This document shows, piece after piece, positions 18,151 through 27,529 of a DNA stretch of 64,000 nt; position 1 is the stretch's first letter, and each line of letters begins with the position of its first letter. Source of the DNA: Collinsella sp. TF06-26 (GTDB taxonomy: Bacteria; Actinomycetota; Coriobacteriia; Coriobacteriales; Coriobacteriaceae); assembly GCF_002232035.1 (NCBI RefSeq), contig NZ_NKXR01000007.1, positions 46,352 through 110,351 of the forward strand. Reading direction: 5' to 3'. The translations under genes were made by a program, and so were the position numbers. The notes below the pieces were generated by a model. The model had not been told where the DNA came from. It ran no database searches and saw nothing but the letters and a program-made list of their open reading frames with translations.

Positions 18151-18684
18151 ATGAATATCACGGTATACCTGGGCGCCAGCGTCGGTAACGACCCGGCGTT
18201 TCTGCCTGCGGTGCGGCAGCTTGGCACCTGGATTGGCCGCAGTGGCCACGCGCTGGTGTACGGCGGGTCCAAGTCGGGCCTGATGGGCGCGCTTGCCGAT
18301 AGCGTGCTCGATGCTGGCGGGCATGTGACGGGCGTTGAGCCGAGCTTTTTTATCGAGGCAGAGTTTCAACACGAAGGTATTGACGACCTTATCGTGACGA
18401 GCGATATGGCTGGGCGCAAAGCCAAGATGATTGAGCTTGGTGATGCGTTTATCGCCTTTCCGGGCGGCACGGGCACACTCGAGGAGATCGCCGAGGTCAT
18501 GTCGGCTGTATCGTTGGGGCATCTGAGCACGCCGTGCATTCTGTACAACCTGAACGGTTACTACAACGACCTCAAGGCGCTGCTCGAGCACATGATTGAT
18601 AAGGGGCTTTCGAGCCCGAGGCGCCAGCAAGGCATTTACTTTGCCGAGGACCTGCACGAGATCGCATCGATTATCGGCAGCTAA
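18151..18684 (+). CDS. LOG/TIGR00730 family nucleotide hydrolase
   Basis: A 177-residue Rossmann-fold protein with the LOG signature PGGTGTLEE (about residues 109-117) and the upstream GRKAKM motif, both part of the active site. Homologues remove the ribose phosphate from cytokinin monophosphates or hydrolyse AMP-like nucleotides; the bacterial role is often nucleotide turnover. ATG 18151 is chosen because GAGGGGGA lies about 7 bp upstream. It may be co-transcribed with the K+ channel 37 bp before it, without an obvious functional tie. Confidence 0.85.
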   Translation: MNITVYLGASVGNDPAFLPAVRQLGTWIGRSGHALVYGGSKSGLMGALADSVLDAGGHVTGVEPSFFIEAEFQHEGIDDLIVTSDMAGRKAKMIELGDAFIAFPGGTGTLEEIAEVMSAVSLGHLSTPCILYNLNGYYNDLKALLEHMIDKGLSSPRRQQGIYFAEDLHEIASIIGS

Positions 18685-18810
18685 GCCGTAGGCCTATCGC
18701 ACGTGCGGCGCCCAATGGCGCCGTTCGCGGTGTGGATGGTCGGCACGTCCGCGCTGTGCCCGTCTTACAATAAAACGTATCCTTGTCGATTTTGACCACG
18801 GGAGGCCCCG

Positions 18811-20112
18811 ATGGATAACCTTGCAAAACCCAAAAATCGTGCGTTGTTTTTAGTGAGCGTTGCCGTGACCGGTGCGTTTGCAGGCGCCGCGGTCTGGCTG
18901 TTCTTTTTTGCGATGGAGCACGGTATCGACTATCTATGGACCGAGATCCCGCATATGCTGGGCGTCGCTTCGCCCGAGCTTGCCAGCGGCCCGTTCGGCT
19001 TTTTGCCGTACCCGTTTTTCGTCTGCCTGCTGGGCGGCCTGCTGATCGGTCTGTACGAAAAGCTTACGGGCACCAAGACCGATGACCTCAACCAAGTGAT
19101 GGCTAAGGTTAAGCAAGACGGGTGCTACCCGTACGACAACCTTGGCAAGCTTTCGCTTGCGGCATTGCTGCCGCTGCTGTTTGGCGGAAGCATTGGACCG
19201 GAGGCCGGCCTGACCGGCGTTATCGCAGGTCTGTGCAGCTGGGTCGGCGACCGCATGCGTCGCTTTGGCGCCGAGTTTAGGCAGCTCACACTGCTGGGTA
19301 CTCAGGCTGCCCTGACGGCGCTCTTCACCGCGCCCGTGTTTGGCTTTGTGGCGCCGCTCGCCGGTAGCGCCGACGGCCAGGGCGCTAATGACGATGAGTC
19401 CGCGTCCGATGAGATCACGATCAAGCTTCCCAAGGCGCAAAAGACCGTGGTCTACGGCATTGCGATTGCCGGCGGTCTGGGTACCTACCTGCTGCTCGGC
19501 CAGCTTATGGGCGGCGGCATGGGCATGCCCAGGTTCGAGTCCGCTCAGGTGGGCAACCTGGAACTTGTCTGGCTCATTCCGCTGGCGTTGGTCGGCACCG
19601 TATGCGGCTGGCTGTACTTTGTCTCTGAGCATGCAAGCGAGGCACTGTCCCATGCCATAGGGGAGCGCCCTGTCGTCAAGGCCATGCTAGCCGGTCTGGC
19701 GCTCGCCATCTGTGGCACGGTCCTGCCCTACACCATGTTTGCCGGCGAGACCCAAGCCGACGTGCTCATGGAGACCTATCTGACCATTCCCGCCGGCGTG
19801 CTTATCGCGACCGGTCTGGTCAAGGCCATGCTGACGCCCGCCCTCATCAACCTGGGCTGGCGCGGCGGTCACTTCTTCCCGGTTATCTTTTCGGGTGTGA
19901 GCCTGGGCTACGGCTTCGCTATCCTTACCGGCGCCGATCCGGTCTTTTGCGTCGCCGTCTGCACCGCCTCGACGATGGGTGCGGTCATGCGTCAGCCGGT
20001 CATGGTCGTGGGCCTGCTGCTCATGTGTTTCCCGCTCAAGGGTATCGTCTGCATGATTATCGCCGCCGTCATTGCGGCAGGCATTCCGCTGCCCAAGCCG
20101 CTGCGCAAGTAG
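18811..20112 (+). CDS. ClC-family chloride channel/transporter
   Basis: A 433-residue polytopic protein with the ClC selectivity motif GGSIGPEAG (about residues 126-134), many helices, and the later GGHFFPVIFSG segment that lines the pore. Length fits a bacterial ClC without CBS domains. The glutamate in GPEAG is the usual gating/proton glutamate, so Cl-/H+ exchange is possible. The start is backed by GGAGG 8 bp upstream. It lies alone; its 3' end converges on the ABC permease gene. Confidence 0.9.
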   Translation: MDNLAKPKNRALFLVSVAVTGAFAGAAVWLFFFAMEHGIDYLWTEIPHMLGVASPELASGPFGFLPYPFFVCLLGGLLIGLYEKLTGTKTDDLNQVMAKVKQDGCYPYDNLGKLSLAALLPLLFGGSIGPEAGLTGVIAGLCSWVGDRMRRFGAEFRQLTLLGTQAALTALFTAPVFGFVAPLAGSADGQGANDDESASDEITIKLPKAQKTVVYGIAIAGGLGTYLLLGQLMGGGMGMPRFESAQVGNLELVWLIPLALVGTVCGWLYFVSEHASEALSHAIGERPVVKAMLAGLALAICGTVLPYTMFAGETQADVLMETYLTIPAGVLIATGLVKAMLTPALINLGWRGGHFFPVIFSGVSLGYGFAILTGADPVFCVAVCTASTMGAVMRQPVMVVGLLLMCFPLKGIVCMIIAAVIAAGIPLPKPLRK

Positions 20113-20201
20113 TACGGTGGCGCACGCCGGGGACATGCCGTTTGCCACGGATTTGCGGGGAGGGGGGCGATCACGCCCTTCGTGGATCGAGACTCGCGTG
20201 C

Positions 20202-20900
20202 TTACAGATCGCGTACTCGATAAACCTTGGTGCTGACGGTGCAGCTGATTGCACATAGCGCGAGGGTAAGTGTGGCGATGCCTGCGCACAGGCAGCCGAG
20301 GACGGCGGGATCGGGATTCGCTCCGGCAATCGACATGAGCCAGTTGCTGATGGGGTTGGAGGAGCTCAGTGTGGCCATGGCAAGGCATCCGAGCAGGGCA
20401 AACAAGCCAACAGCTAGGCGCAACGCCTCCATGTGTCCAAAGCGAAAGAACAGCGGCTGTGCCAAAAACACCATCATGAGGGAGATGAGCATCGATGCTG
20501 CCGAGGCTATTGCGATCTCAAAGACGGTTTGTACCGTCGAAGTCACGCCCGCACTGTTGAAGAGCGGAAGAACGATGATGCTCAAAAGCGCGGCGGCGCA
20601 CGCCATGACAGTCGAGAAGACAACGATGCACAGGTAGCGGGCACAAATAATGTCTTTGCGCGAGAGGGGCAGCGTTGCCCGATAACGCTCCCATCCGTTT
20701 TGATTGTCGAAGCCGGCCAGCGAGCTCATGACCATGATAGGCGACATGGCGCTGACCGCGCAGGCGCCGGCGCTCATGCCGGAATCGCCATTCGATGCGT
20801 TGGCGAGGGTCAACACGACGAAGATGAACAGGCCGACGCCCGCAATGCTCGGGATGAGCGTGCGAACGATGGCGAGCTCGGACATAAAGGCGCGTTTCAT
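20202..20900 (-). CDS. ABC-2 type permease
   Basis: A 232-residue membrane protein with about six helices (for example SIAGVGLFIFVVLTLA and VVIVFSTVM-like segments) and a cytoplasmic loop NGWERYRATLPLSRKDIICARY, a pattern typical of ABC-2 permeases in YtrA-regulated exporters. Its start overlaps the ATPase stop by 4 bp, so the two are translated together. The substrate is unknown; related systems respond to cell-wall stress or bacteriocins. Confidence 0.82.
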   Translation of the reverse strand: MKRAFMSELAIVRTLIPSIAGVGLFIFVVLTLANASNGDSGMSAGACAVSAMSPIMVMSSLAGFDNQNGWERYRATLPLSRKDIICARYLCIVVFSTVMACAAALLSIIVLPLFNSAGVTSTVQTVFEIAIASAASMLISLMMVFLAQPLFFRFGHMEALRLAVGLFALLGCLAMATLSSSNPISNWLMSIAGANPDPAVLGCLCAGIATLTLALCAISCTVSTKVYRVRDL

Positions 20901-21778
20901 TTCGAAGCCCCTTTCAGCATAAGGCGCAGGTAATCATCAATGGTTGCCCGATCGCAGGGAATCTCGGGAAAGGCCTCGAGCGTATCGCGACGGTTGGGCA
21001 CGAGCACGTCCACGCTGTAGGCGTGGCGGGCGGCGCGGGGGCCTTCGACGCAAGCCATGAGCTCGGCGGCCTGTGCCTGGGTGCAGTGGGCGATGCCGGC
21101 GCGGTCGGTAATGTCCTCGCGTGGCAGGTCAAACACAATCGAGCCGTTATCGATGCAGATGACGCGGTCGGCAGCACGATCGAGATCAGACGTAATGTGG
21201 CTCGAGAGCAGCACGCTGCGCTGGCCGTCGGCGACAAAGGCGAGCAGCTCATCGAGCAGTTCCTCGCGTGCCATGGGATCGAGGCCCGCGGTGGCTTCGT
21301 CCAAAACGAGCAGCTTGGCATTGTGGCTGAGCGCGCAGGCGAGCTGCAGCTTCATACCCATGCCGCGGGAGAGGTCCTTGACCTTTGTCTTGGGATCGAG
21401 GCCAAATCGGTTGATGAATCCGGCGAACGTTTCGCGGTCCCACGTGGGGTACGCCGGGCCTACGAGTGCCTCGATCTGGCCGACCTTGAGCGTGGAGGGG
21501 AAGGGGCATGTGTCCAGCACGAGGCCGATGCGAGAGCGCAGGTGGCGTTGCGACTCATCGGGCGCGTCGGTGCCACAGCGCTGCCCAAACAGGTGCACCT
21601 CGCCGGCATCGAGCTTTATAAGCCCAAGCGTGGCGCGAATGGTCGTCGTCTTGCCGGCGCCGTTTGCGCCCACAAAGCCAACAATTTGGCCGGGCTCCAC
21701 GGCCAACGTGACGCCACGTAGCGAAAAGCGGTCGCTCACGCGGCGTGAGATGCTTTTGAGTTCTAGCAAGTTTTGCAT
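20897..21778 (-). CDS. ABC transporter ATP-binding subunit
   Basis: A 293-residue ATPase with Walker A GANGAGKTT, a DLSRGMGMKLQLACAL signature, Walker B LLVLDEATAGLDP and an H-loop SSHIT. The C-terminal 80 residues are the extension common in ABC-2 exporter ATPases. It is the middle gene of a three-gene unit: GntR regulator, ATPase, permease. The start has GAAAGG about 9 bp upstream. Same-type operons (ytr-like) export antimicrobial or envelope-active compounds, but the cargo here is not known. Confidence 0.9.
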   Translation of the reverse strand: MQNLLELKSISRRVSDRFSLRGVTLAVEPGQIVGFVGANGAGKTTTIRATLGLIKLDAGEVHLFGQRCGTDAPDESQRHLRSRIGLVLDTCPFPSTLKVGQIEALVGPAYPTWDRETFAGFINRFGLDPKTKVKDLSRGMGMKLQLACALSHNAKLLVLDEATAGLDPMAREELLDELLAFVADGQRSVLLSSHITSDLDRAADRVICIDNGSIVFDLPREDITDRAGIAHCTQAQAAELMACVEGPRAARHAYSVDVLVPNRRDTLEAFPEIPCDRATIDDYLRLMLKGASK

Positions 21779-21801
21779 GGCATAGCCTTTCTTGCAGATG
21801 G

Positions 21802-22182
21802 TTACTGCATGGTTTCGGGGGCTACGAGGTCGAGCATTTCGTGCAGTTTATCGCGCGTGACGCCCACGGCTTCGGCTTGCGTTGCTGCCTGTGCGAGCAG
21901 CTCTTCGATATGGCAGAGCTGATTTTCGCGCAAGAGTTCTTGGTTGCCCTCGGCGACAAAACAGCCCTTGCCCTGCACAGTGCAGATAAAGCCGAGTTGC
22001 TCCAGGTCGGCGTAGGCGCGCTTGGTGGTGATGACACTCACGCTAAGATCGCTCGCGAGTGCACGGATGCTGGGGAGTTTGGCTCCCGCAGCAAGCGTGC
22101 CCGAAAGGATCTGAGCTTTGACCTGCGAGGTTATCTGTTCGTAGATGGGCTTATCGCTCGAATTGGATAGGATGATGTCCAC
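21802..22182 (-). CDS. GntR-family repressor (YtrA type)
   Basis: A 126-residue protein with an N-terminal winged helix (PIYEQITSQVKAQILSG, LPSIRALASDLSVSVITTKRAY) and a short helical C-terminal tail, the size and form of YtrA regulators, which dimerise without a ligand domain. The start is GTG 22182 with AAGGAG 6 bp upstream. It is the first gene of the ABC operon and probably represses it by binding the gtgtatata repeat just upstream. Confidence 0.88.
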   Translation of the reverse strand: MDIILSNSSDKPIYEQITSQVKAQILSGTLAAGAKLPSIRALASDLSVSVITTKRAYADLEQLGFICTVQGKGCFVAEGNQELLRENQLCHIEELLAQAATQAEAVGVTRDKLHEMLDLVAPETMQ

Positions 22183-22209
22183 AGCGGCTCCTTAGCTGAT
22201 GGGCTACAC

Positions 22210-22241
22210 GTGTATATAACCGGTAAGCACAGTATATACAC
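22210..22241. promoter_or_regulatory. Likely operator of the GntR/ABC operon
   Basis: A 9-bp perfect inverted repeat (gtgtatata / tatatacac, 14 bases apart) 28-60 bp before the GntR start. YtrA-type regulators bind such AT-rich dyads. The assignment is inference from position and symmetry. Confidence 0.6.
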
Positions 22242-22294
22242 ACTATGCACAGTTGTGCAAGAGGAAATTACGGGGCTGTCCGTCCCTCTACTCA

Positions 22295-22433
22295 TTCATC
22301 TCAATCTGTAACACTAAGACCCGTTTTGGATGACTAACTGTTACAGATCAAGATATTGGATGCCCGCCCTGTGCGTTCATCTCAATCTGTAACATCTGGA
22401 GGTCAAAAACCCTTCTAGGTGTTACAGATTGAG
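22295..22433. repeat. Two tandem palindromes with TCTGTAACA arms
   Basis: Two copies 81 bp apart each start ttcatctcaatctgtaaca. Copy 1 has a 10-bp stem (22304-22313 with 22339-22348). Copy 2 has a 14-bp perfect stem (22381-22394 with 22420-22433). The loops differ while the arms are kept. They fill the 397 bp between gntR and prfC; the rest of that gap holds the two divergent promoters and nothing else I can see. Confidence 0.75.
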
Positions 22434-22579
22434 ACAAACCGTCGCGGAACACCGCTGACATTCCACCGTCCGAGTCCCAACTGATGAATTTGTCCTGATA
22501 GGCGCTCTATGGCGAGGTTTCGCGGCTACAATAATACGGTTACATCGACGTAATGCACTCAATGCAAGAAAGGATCCGC

Positions 22580-24193
22580 ATGGCAAGCCTGTCGGATGAA
22601 ATCTCGTCGCGCCGCACATTCGCGATCATCAGCCACCCGGACGCCGGTAAGACCACACTGACCGAGAAGCTGCTGCTCTATACCGGCAGCATTCAGACCG
22701 CCGGCTCGGTTAAGGGCAAGAGCTCGGCCAAGCATGCCGTCTCGGACTGGATGGACATCGAGAAGGAGCGCGGCATCTCCGTTACCTCCTCGGTACTGCA
22801 GTTCACCTATAACGGCGCCTGCGTCAATATCCTCGATACCCCCGGCCACCAGGACTTCTCGGAGGATACCTACCGTACCCTTATGGCCGCCGACGCCGCA
22901 GTCATGGTCATCGACGGCGCCAAGGGCGTCGAGGCCCAGACCAAAAAGCTTTTTAAGGTCTGCACGCTGCGCCACATTCCCATCTTCACCTTTGTGAACA
23001 AGCTCGACCACGATGCTCGCGATCCGTTTGAGCTCATGGAAGAGATCGAGAATGTCCTGGGTATCAATACGTATCCCATGAACTGGCCGATCGGCAGCGG
23101 CCGCAACTTCCGCGGCGTGTTCGACCGTCAGACCCGTCGCGTCATTGCCTTTGAGGGTGACGGCCACGCCAACGCCACCAAGAAGGTCGCCGAGGTCGAG
23201 GCCGAGCTGGGCGATCCTTCCATGGACGAGCTCATCGGCGAGGAGAACCATAAGAACCTGATGGACGACATCGAGCTGCTCGATGGTGCCGGCGACGAGC
23301 TCGACTTGGATGCCGTGGCCTGTGGCAAGCTGAGCCCGGCGTTCTTTGGCTCGGCGCTCACCAACTTTGGTGTGGAGCCCTTCCTCAAGGAGTTCCTGCG
23401 CCTGGCCCCGACGCCGCGCGCCTATACCGATACGCTCACCAGTGAGCCGGTCGATCCCTGCCGCGACGACTTTAGCGGCTTTGTGTTTAAGATCCAGGCC
23501 AATATGGACAAGAACCACCGAGACCGTATCGCCTTTGTGCGCATTTGCTCGGGCAAGTTCGAGCGTGGCATGGACGCCTTCCACGTGCAGGGCAACCGTA
23601 AACTCAAGCTTGCAACGGGCACGTCGATGATGGCCGATGACCGCGCCATCGTGGACGAGGCGTACGCGGGCGATATCGTGGGCCTGTTCGACCCGGGTAT
23701 CTTTAGCATCGGCGACACCGTGTGCTCCGGCAAGCGCCACGTGCAGTATCCGCAGATCCCGACGTTTGCCCCCGAGATGTTCGCTCGCATTACGCAGGTC
23801 GACACGCTCAAGCGCAAGCAGTTCGTCAAGGGTATGGAGGAGCTTGCCCAGGAGGGTGCCATCCAGATCTTCCGCGAGCTGGGTGCCGGCATGGAGAGCG
23901 TTATCGTGGGCGTGGTCGGTGTGCTGCAGTTTGAGGTACTCGAGCGCCGCCTCAAGGCCGAGTATCGTGTTGAGGTCCGTCGCCAGCCGCTGCCCTATAC
24001 GGACATCCGCTGGATTCAGAACGACCCCGATACCATTGATATCCCGGGCCTTTCGCTCACGCGTGACACGCTGCGCGTCGAGGACATGCGCGGCGGTAAG
24101 CTGCTGCTGTTCACGAGCCCGTGGAACGTGGATTGGGCAACCGATCACAACCCCGATCTTATCCTGTCGGAGTTTGGCAACGTAGCCTTTTAG
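22580..24193 (+). CDS. prfC: Peptide chain release factor 3
   Basis: RF3 is a translational GTPase that removes RF1 or RF2 from the ribosome after termination. The 537-residue protein has the RF3-specific P-loop HPDAGKTTLTEK (residues 18-29), the SDWMDIEKERGISVTSS switch I segment, DTPGHQDFSEDTYR switch II and NKLDHD. The C-terminal part contains GVVGVLQFEVLERRLKAEY, typical of RF3. ATG 22580 has AAGAAAGG 7 bp upstream; earlier in-frame starts add only a few residues. Length is normal. Confidence 0.95.
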   Translation: MASLSDEISSRRTFAIISHPDAGKTTLTEKLLLYTGSIQTAGSVKGKSSAKHAVSDWMDIEKERGISVTSSVLQFTYNGACVNILDTPGHQDFSEDTYRTLMAADAAVMVIDGAKGVEAQTKKLFKVCTLRHIPIFTFVNKLDHDARDPFELMEEIENVLGINTYPMNWPIGSGRNFRGVFDRQTRRVIAFEGDGHANATKKVAEVEAELGDPSMDELIGEENHKNLMDDIELLDGAGDELDLDAVACGKLSPAFFGSALTNFGVEPFLKEFLRLAPTPRAYTDTLTSEPVDPCRDDFSGFVFKIQANMDKNHRDRIAFVRICSGKFERGMDAFHVQGNRKLKLATGTSMMADDRAIVDEAYAGDIVGLFDPGIFSIGDTVCSGKRHVQYPQIPTFAPEMFARITQVDTLKRKQFVKGMEELAQEGAIQIFRELGAGMESVIVGVVGVLQFEVLERRLKAEYRVEVRRQPLPYTDIRWIQNDPDTIDIPGLSLTRDTLRVEDMRGGKLLLFTSPWNVDWATDHNPDLILSEFGNVAF

Positions 24194-24349
24194 CGCGTCG
24201 GTGCGGTGGCCTTGCGGGGCTGCCGCGCCGTTTGCTTGCCTGCGGCTGCGTGAGCGGCTATCATACCCACCGTTGCCTCAAGACCGGGGCGGCCGAGCAG
24301 TTCGGGTCCGATATCCTGCTCGTTAAACCTAAAACCAAAGGAGTACATA

Positions 24350-25072
24350 ATGATCAAGAAGGTCATGGAGGACTACAAGGTCCTGTTGCGGAGCATTCCC
24401 GCGGCAACGGTTTCGCTGTTTTTCGTGAGCGTCATCATGATGAACCTGCTGGCCAACAAAGAGCTCATCAGCCTGCCGTATCTGGCACTCGATTGCGGCT
24501 TTGTGGTGAGTTGGGTCTCGTTTTTGTGCCAGGACATGATTTGCAAGCGCTTTGGCGCCAAGGCATCCATCAAAATCTCTATCCTCGCGCTGCTGGTCAA
24601 CCTGGCCGTGAGCCTGTGCTTTTGGGCATGCTCACTTACGCCCGGCATGTGGGGCGCCTACTATGACACGGGCATGATCGAGGTCAACACCGCCCTTAAC
24701 GCCACCATCGGCGGCACCTGGTACGTGGTGCTGGGCTCTTCGCTGGCAATGCTCGTTTCTGCCGTGGTTAACTCCACGCTCAACCAGTCGCTCGGCCGTA
24801 TGCTCAAAAAGAATAACTTTGCGAGCTTTGCCTTCCGCTCCTATGTGTCCACGGGTGTTGGCCAGTTTATCGACAACCTGGTCTTTGCCATTGTGGTGAG
24901 CCACACGTTCTTTGGTTGGACTTGGGTGCAGGTCCTTATGTGCTCGCTGACCGGCGCTGTCGCCGAGCTGCTGTGCGAGGTCTTCCTGAGCCCCGTGGGC
25001 TACAAGGTCGTGCGTGGCTGGGAGCGTGAGAATGTGGGCGCCGAGTACCTCGAGCGCCACGCAACCGCCTAA
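24350..25072 (+). CDS. VUT family transporter (queuosine-precursor type)
   Basis: A 240-residue integral membrane protein with about six helices. It has features of the YhhQ/VUT family: a conserved helix with DMICKRFGAKAS and a late helix with FIDNLVFAIVVS, where the QFIDN segment is characteristic. E. coli YhhQ takes up preQ0 and preQ1. The start follows AAAGGAG. The next gene (SDR) begins 9 bp after its stop, so they share an operon. I looked for a preQ1 riboswitch in the 150 bp leader and could not confirm one. Confidence 0.82.
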   Translation: MIKKVMEDYKVLLRSIPAATVSLFFVSVIMMNLLANKELISLPYLALDCGFVVSWVSFLCQDMICKRFGAKASIKISILALLVNLAVSLCFWACSLTPGMWGAYYDTGMIEVNTALNATIGGTWYVVLGSSLAMLVSAVVNSTLNQSLGRMLKKNNFASFAFRSYVSTGVGQFIDNLVFAIVVSHTFFGWTWVQVLMCSLTGAVAELLCEVFLSPVGYKVVRGWERENVGAEYLERHATA

Positions 25073-25081
25073 GGAGCAAGT

Positions 25082-25762
25082 ATGCGGGTTTTGATCACGG
25101 GCGCTTCGGGCGGTATCGGAGCCGCGTGCGTGCAGCGCTTTTTGGACGAGGGCCACGAGGTCGTGGGCTTTGACCTGCTGCCGACGGCGGTCGAGCACGA
25201 GCGCTACCGCCATCTGATCGTTGATGTCCGCGAACCAGACTTGTTTCCAGACGACCTTGAACCCCAGGTAATCGTAAACGTTGCCGGTGCGCAGGATTCG
25301 GCCGACGATATCGCCGCCAACCTGTGTGGCACCATCAACGTGACCGAGCGCTACGCCTTTGTGGGAGAGGGGCTTGCCGCCAAGCCGGCGCCGGCTATCA
25401 AATCCGTGGTCAATGTGGGGTCGGCGAGCGGACATACGGGATCGGAGTTTCCTGTCTATGCTGCCAGCAAGGGCGGCGTTATCGCCTACACCAAAAACCT
25501 TGCAAACCGCCTGGCGCCGCAGGCCATCGCCAACAGTGTGGACCCGGGCGGCGTTATCACGCCGCTCAACCGTTGCGTGATGGAAGACGAGCGCCTGTGG
25601 AACCAGATTATGGAGCTCACGCCGCTTAAGCGCTGGGCCACCGCCCAAGAGATCGCCGAGTGGATCTACTTTGTGGGCGTGACCAACCGGTTTATGACCG
25701 GGCAGAGCCTGCTGATCGATGGCGGCGAGGCCGGCCGTACACAATTTATTTGGCCCGAATAG
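25082..25762 (+). CDS. Short-chain dehydrogenase/reductase
   Basis: A 226-residue NAD(P)-binding Rossmann enzyme. It shows the classical SDR cofactor motif TGASGGIG (residues 6-13), the NVAG motif, catalytic Ser in VGSASG, the YAASK catalytic Tyr/Lys pair and the DGGEAG tail. It is somewhat short because the region between the cofactor motif and the active site is trimmed. It follows the VUT transporter by 9 bp and ends in a strong terminator. The substrate is unknown; the pairing with a precursor transporter may be only positional. Confidence 0.88.
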   Translation: MRVLITGASGGIGAACVQRFLDEGHEVVGFDLLPTAVEHERYRHLIVDVREPDLFPDDLEPQVIVNVAGAQDSADDIAANLCGTINVTERYAFVGEGLAAKPAPAIKSVVNVGSASGHTGSEFPVYAASKGGVIAYTKNLANRLAPQAIANSVDPGGVITPLNRCVMEDERLWNQIMELTPLKRWATAQEIAEWIYFVGVTNRFMTGQSLLIDGGEAGRTQFIWPE

Positions 25763-25763
25763 G

Positions 25764-25799
25764 AAACGCGCCCGATGGAAAGCCGTCGGGCGCGTTTTT
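25764..25799 (+). terminator. Terminator after the VUT/SDR operon
   Basis: A 12-bp perfect stem (aaacgcgcccga / tcgggcgcgttt) with a 10-base loop followed by TTTTTG, directly after the SDR stop codon and before the convergent ung gene. Confidence 0.92.
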
Positions 25800-25812
25800 G
25801 ATGTATCGATTT

Positions 25813-26538
25813 TTAGCCGAGGCAAGTCCAGTTGACGGGGGTCGAGCCGTGCTGTTCGAGTAGCCGATTGGCTGCCGAGAAGGGGCGCGACCCCATAAAA
25901 GCGGGGAGTTCTGCCGTGGCACGGTTGGCCGAAAGTGGCGAGGGGTGCGTGGAGGCCAGACAGAGCTTGCCGCTTGCCTTGCCCGCGCTGGTCGCGGCGA
26001 GCTTGCCCTCAACCATCTGCTGGGCAAAGCGGCCCCATGCCAAAAAGACTACCGGCTGGGGCAGCTGACAGCAGCGTTCGATAACGTAGTCGGTGAGCGC
26101 GCTCCAGCCCAGCTTGGCGTGCGAGTTCGCGGCATGCTCGCGCACGGTGAGCGTAGTGTTGAGGAGCAATACGCCCTGCTGTGCCCATGGCGTTAGATCT
26201 CCCGTGGCGGGAACGGGGCAGCCCAGGTCGGCATTGAGCTCCTTATAGATGTTGCGCAGGCTCGGCGGCAGCTTGGTTTGCGTCGCGGGGACCGAGAACG
26301 AAAGCCCCATGGCCTGGTTGGGTCCGTGATAGGGGTCTTGACCCAAGATGACAACTTTGGCTTGGTCTGCCGGCGTGTAGACGAGGGCATTGAGGATGTC
26401 GTCTTGTGCCGGGTAGATGGTTTGCTCGGCACGCAAAAGGGCGATGCGCTCGAGCAGCTGGTTCGTAGTGTCACGTACCGGCTGCGGCGCATCGCCCAAC
26501 CAAGTTGCTATGTTGCGGTTGCGGGTCGCGGTGTCCAT
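25813..26538 (-). CDS. ung: Uracil-DNA glycosylase (family 1)
   Basis: Ung removes uracil from DNA, the first step of base-excision repair. The 241-residue protein has the water-activating loop GQDPYHGPNQA (about residues 65-75), the uracil-binding LLNTTLTVR with its key Asn, and a C-terminal HPSPLSANR minor-groove loop. All family-1 motifs are intact and length is standard. ATG 26538 follows AAAGGAG. It is a single gene convergent with the SDR gene. Confidence 0.96.
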   Translation of the reverse strand: MDTATRNRNIATWLGDAPQPVRDTTNQLLERIALLRAEQTIYPAQDDILNALVYTPADQAKVVILGQDPYHGPNQAMGLSFSVPATQTKLPPSLRNIYKELNADLGCPVPATGDLTPWAQQGVLLLNTTLTVREHAANSHAKLGWSALTDYVIERCCQLPQPVVFLAWGRFAQQMVEGKLAATSAGKASGKLCLASTHPSPLSANRATAELPAFMGSRPFSAANRLLEQHGSTPVNWTCLG

Positions 26539-26626
26539 GGGGCTCCTTTATGGCAGATGCTCTGTTGGCATCTATTGTAAAGGCACACCGGAAACCTTTA
26601 TGCCGCGGCTGCATAAGGAGTGGGGA

Positions 26627-27529
26627 CTACGAGACGCGCTCGGGCGCTCCTGCCATGTGAGCGTGTCCTTGCGAGCGAAGGCGCGGGAGCTCGACGGTTG
26701 CCACCATGACGCCGGTGAGGATGAGGGCGGCGCCAAAGAAGGCGATGGGGCTCAGGACCTCGCCAACCAGGAAAAACGAGAAGACGGCGGAGCAGACCGG
26801 CTCGAGCGAGAAGGCAAAGCCCGTGGTCTCGGCGGGCACGTGGGGCTGTACGAGCGTCTGGGTGATAAAGCCGTAGGCAGAGCAGATGAGTGCGAGCGCG
26901 ATGACGACCGCGACCTCGCCCGGCGTGCCGGGAAGCGTGAAACCGCCAAAGGTGAATGCGGCGATACCCGAGAATAAGCCGCCGAAGCCAAGCTGCCAAA
27001 CGCCCAGGGCCAGCGGGTCGACTTCTTCGACAAAGCGCTTGGCTACGATAATGTGGCTGGCATAGATAAAGGCTGAGAGCAACATGATGAGCGCGCCCGG
27101 GTTCAGGCTGGTGAAGTCGGCGCCCGAGAGCAGCAGCATGCCACAGGTGACGATGGCGGTGCCGACAAGAACTTTGCGCTCGGGGGCGCGGCGCAGCAGG
27201 GCGGCGTTGGCAAACGGCACGATTACGACCGTCAGGCTCTGCAAAAAGCCGGCGGTTGAGGCGGAGGTGAGGCTGGAACCCAGGCACATGCAGGTGAGCT
27301 CGGTTGCCATGATGGCGCCGATGATGGCGGCGCGAACCATAAGGTCGCGGTTGATGCGGAAAGCGCGCTTGTGGAAGAGCAACAGGCAGGCCGCAAAGGC
27401 GATGATGCAGCGCAGCGCAACGATGCTCGTGGCGTTCATGCTGTCCATGCCGATCTTCATGAGGGGGTACGAAAAGCCCCATGCGACGGGAACGGAAAAC
27501 GAGAGCGCGATTGCTTTTTTGCGATCCAT
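26627..27529 (-). CDS. EamA/DMT-family transporter
   Basis: A 300-residue protein with ten predicted membrane helices in two EamA repeats, seen in segments such as PVAWGFSYPLMKIGMD (N-terminal repeat) and GVWQLGFGGLFSGIAAF (second repeat). Members export amino acids, sugars, drugs or other metabolites. The start has AAAGGAG 5-6 bp upstream. It is divergent from the LysR gene at 27688, with 158 bp between, so that LysR protein is a candidate regulator. Confidence 0.88.
   Translation of the reverse strand: MDRKKAIALSFSVPVAWGFSYPLMKIGMDSMNATSIVALRCIIAFAACLLLFHKRAFRINRDLMVRAAIIGAIMATELTCMCLGSSLTSASTAGFLQSLTVVIVPFANAALLRRAPERKVLVGTAIVTCGMLLLSGADFTSLNPGALIMLLSAFIYASHIIVAKRFVEEVDPLALGVWQLGFGGLFSGIAAFTFGGFTLPGTPGEVAVVIALALICSAYGFITQTLVQPHVPAETTGFAFSLEPVCSAVFSFFLVGEVLSPIAFFGAALILTGVMVATVELPRLRSQGHAHMAGAPERVS

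Noticed and set aside
22559..24148. 529-codon frame opposite prfC
   Set aside because: An antisense shadow of a clearly real RF3 gene with low-complexity His/Gln/Arg composition.
24200..24349. preQ1 riboswitch before the VUT transporter
   Set aside because: A gagcag/ctgctc hairpin and an aaaccaaaggag tail are present, but the class I, II or III consensus could not be matched by eye. A covariance-model search would decide.
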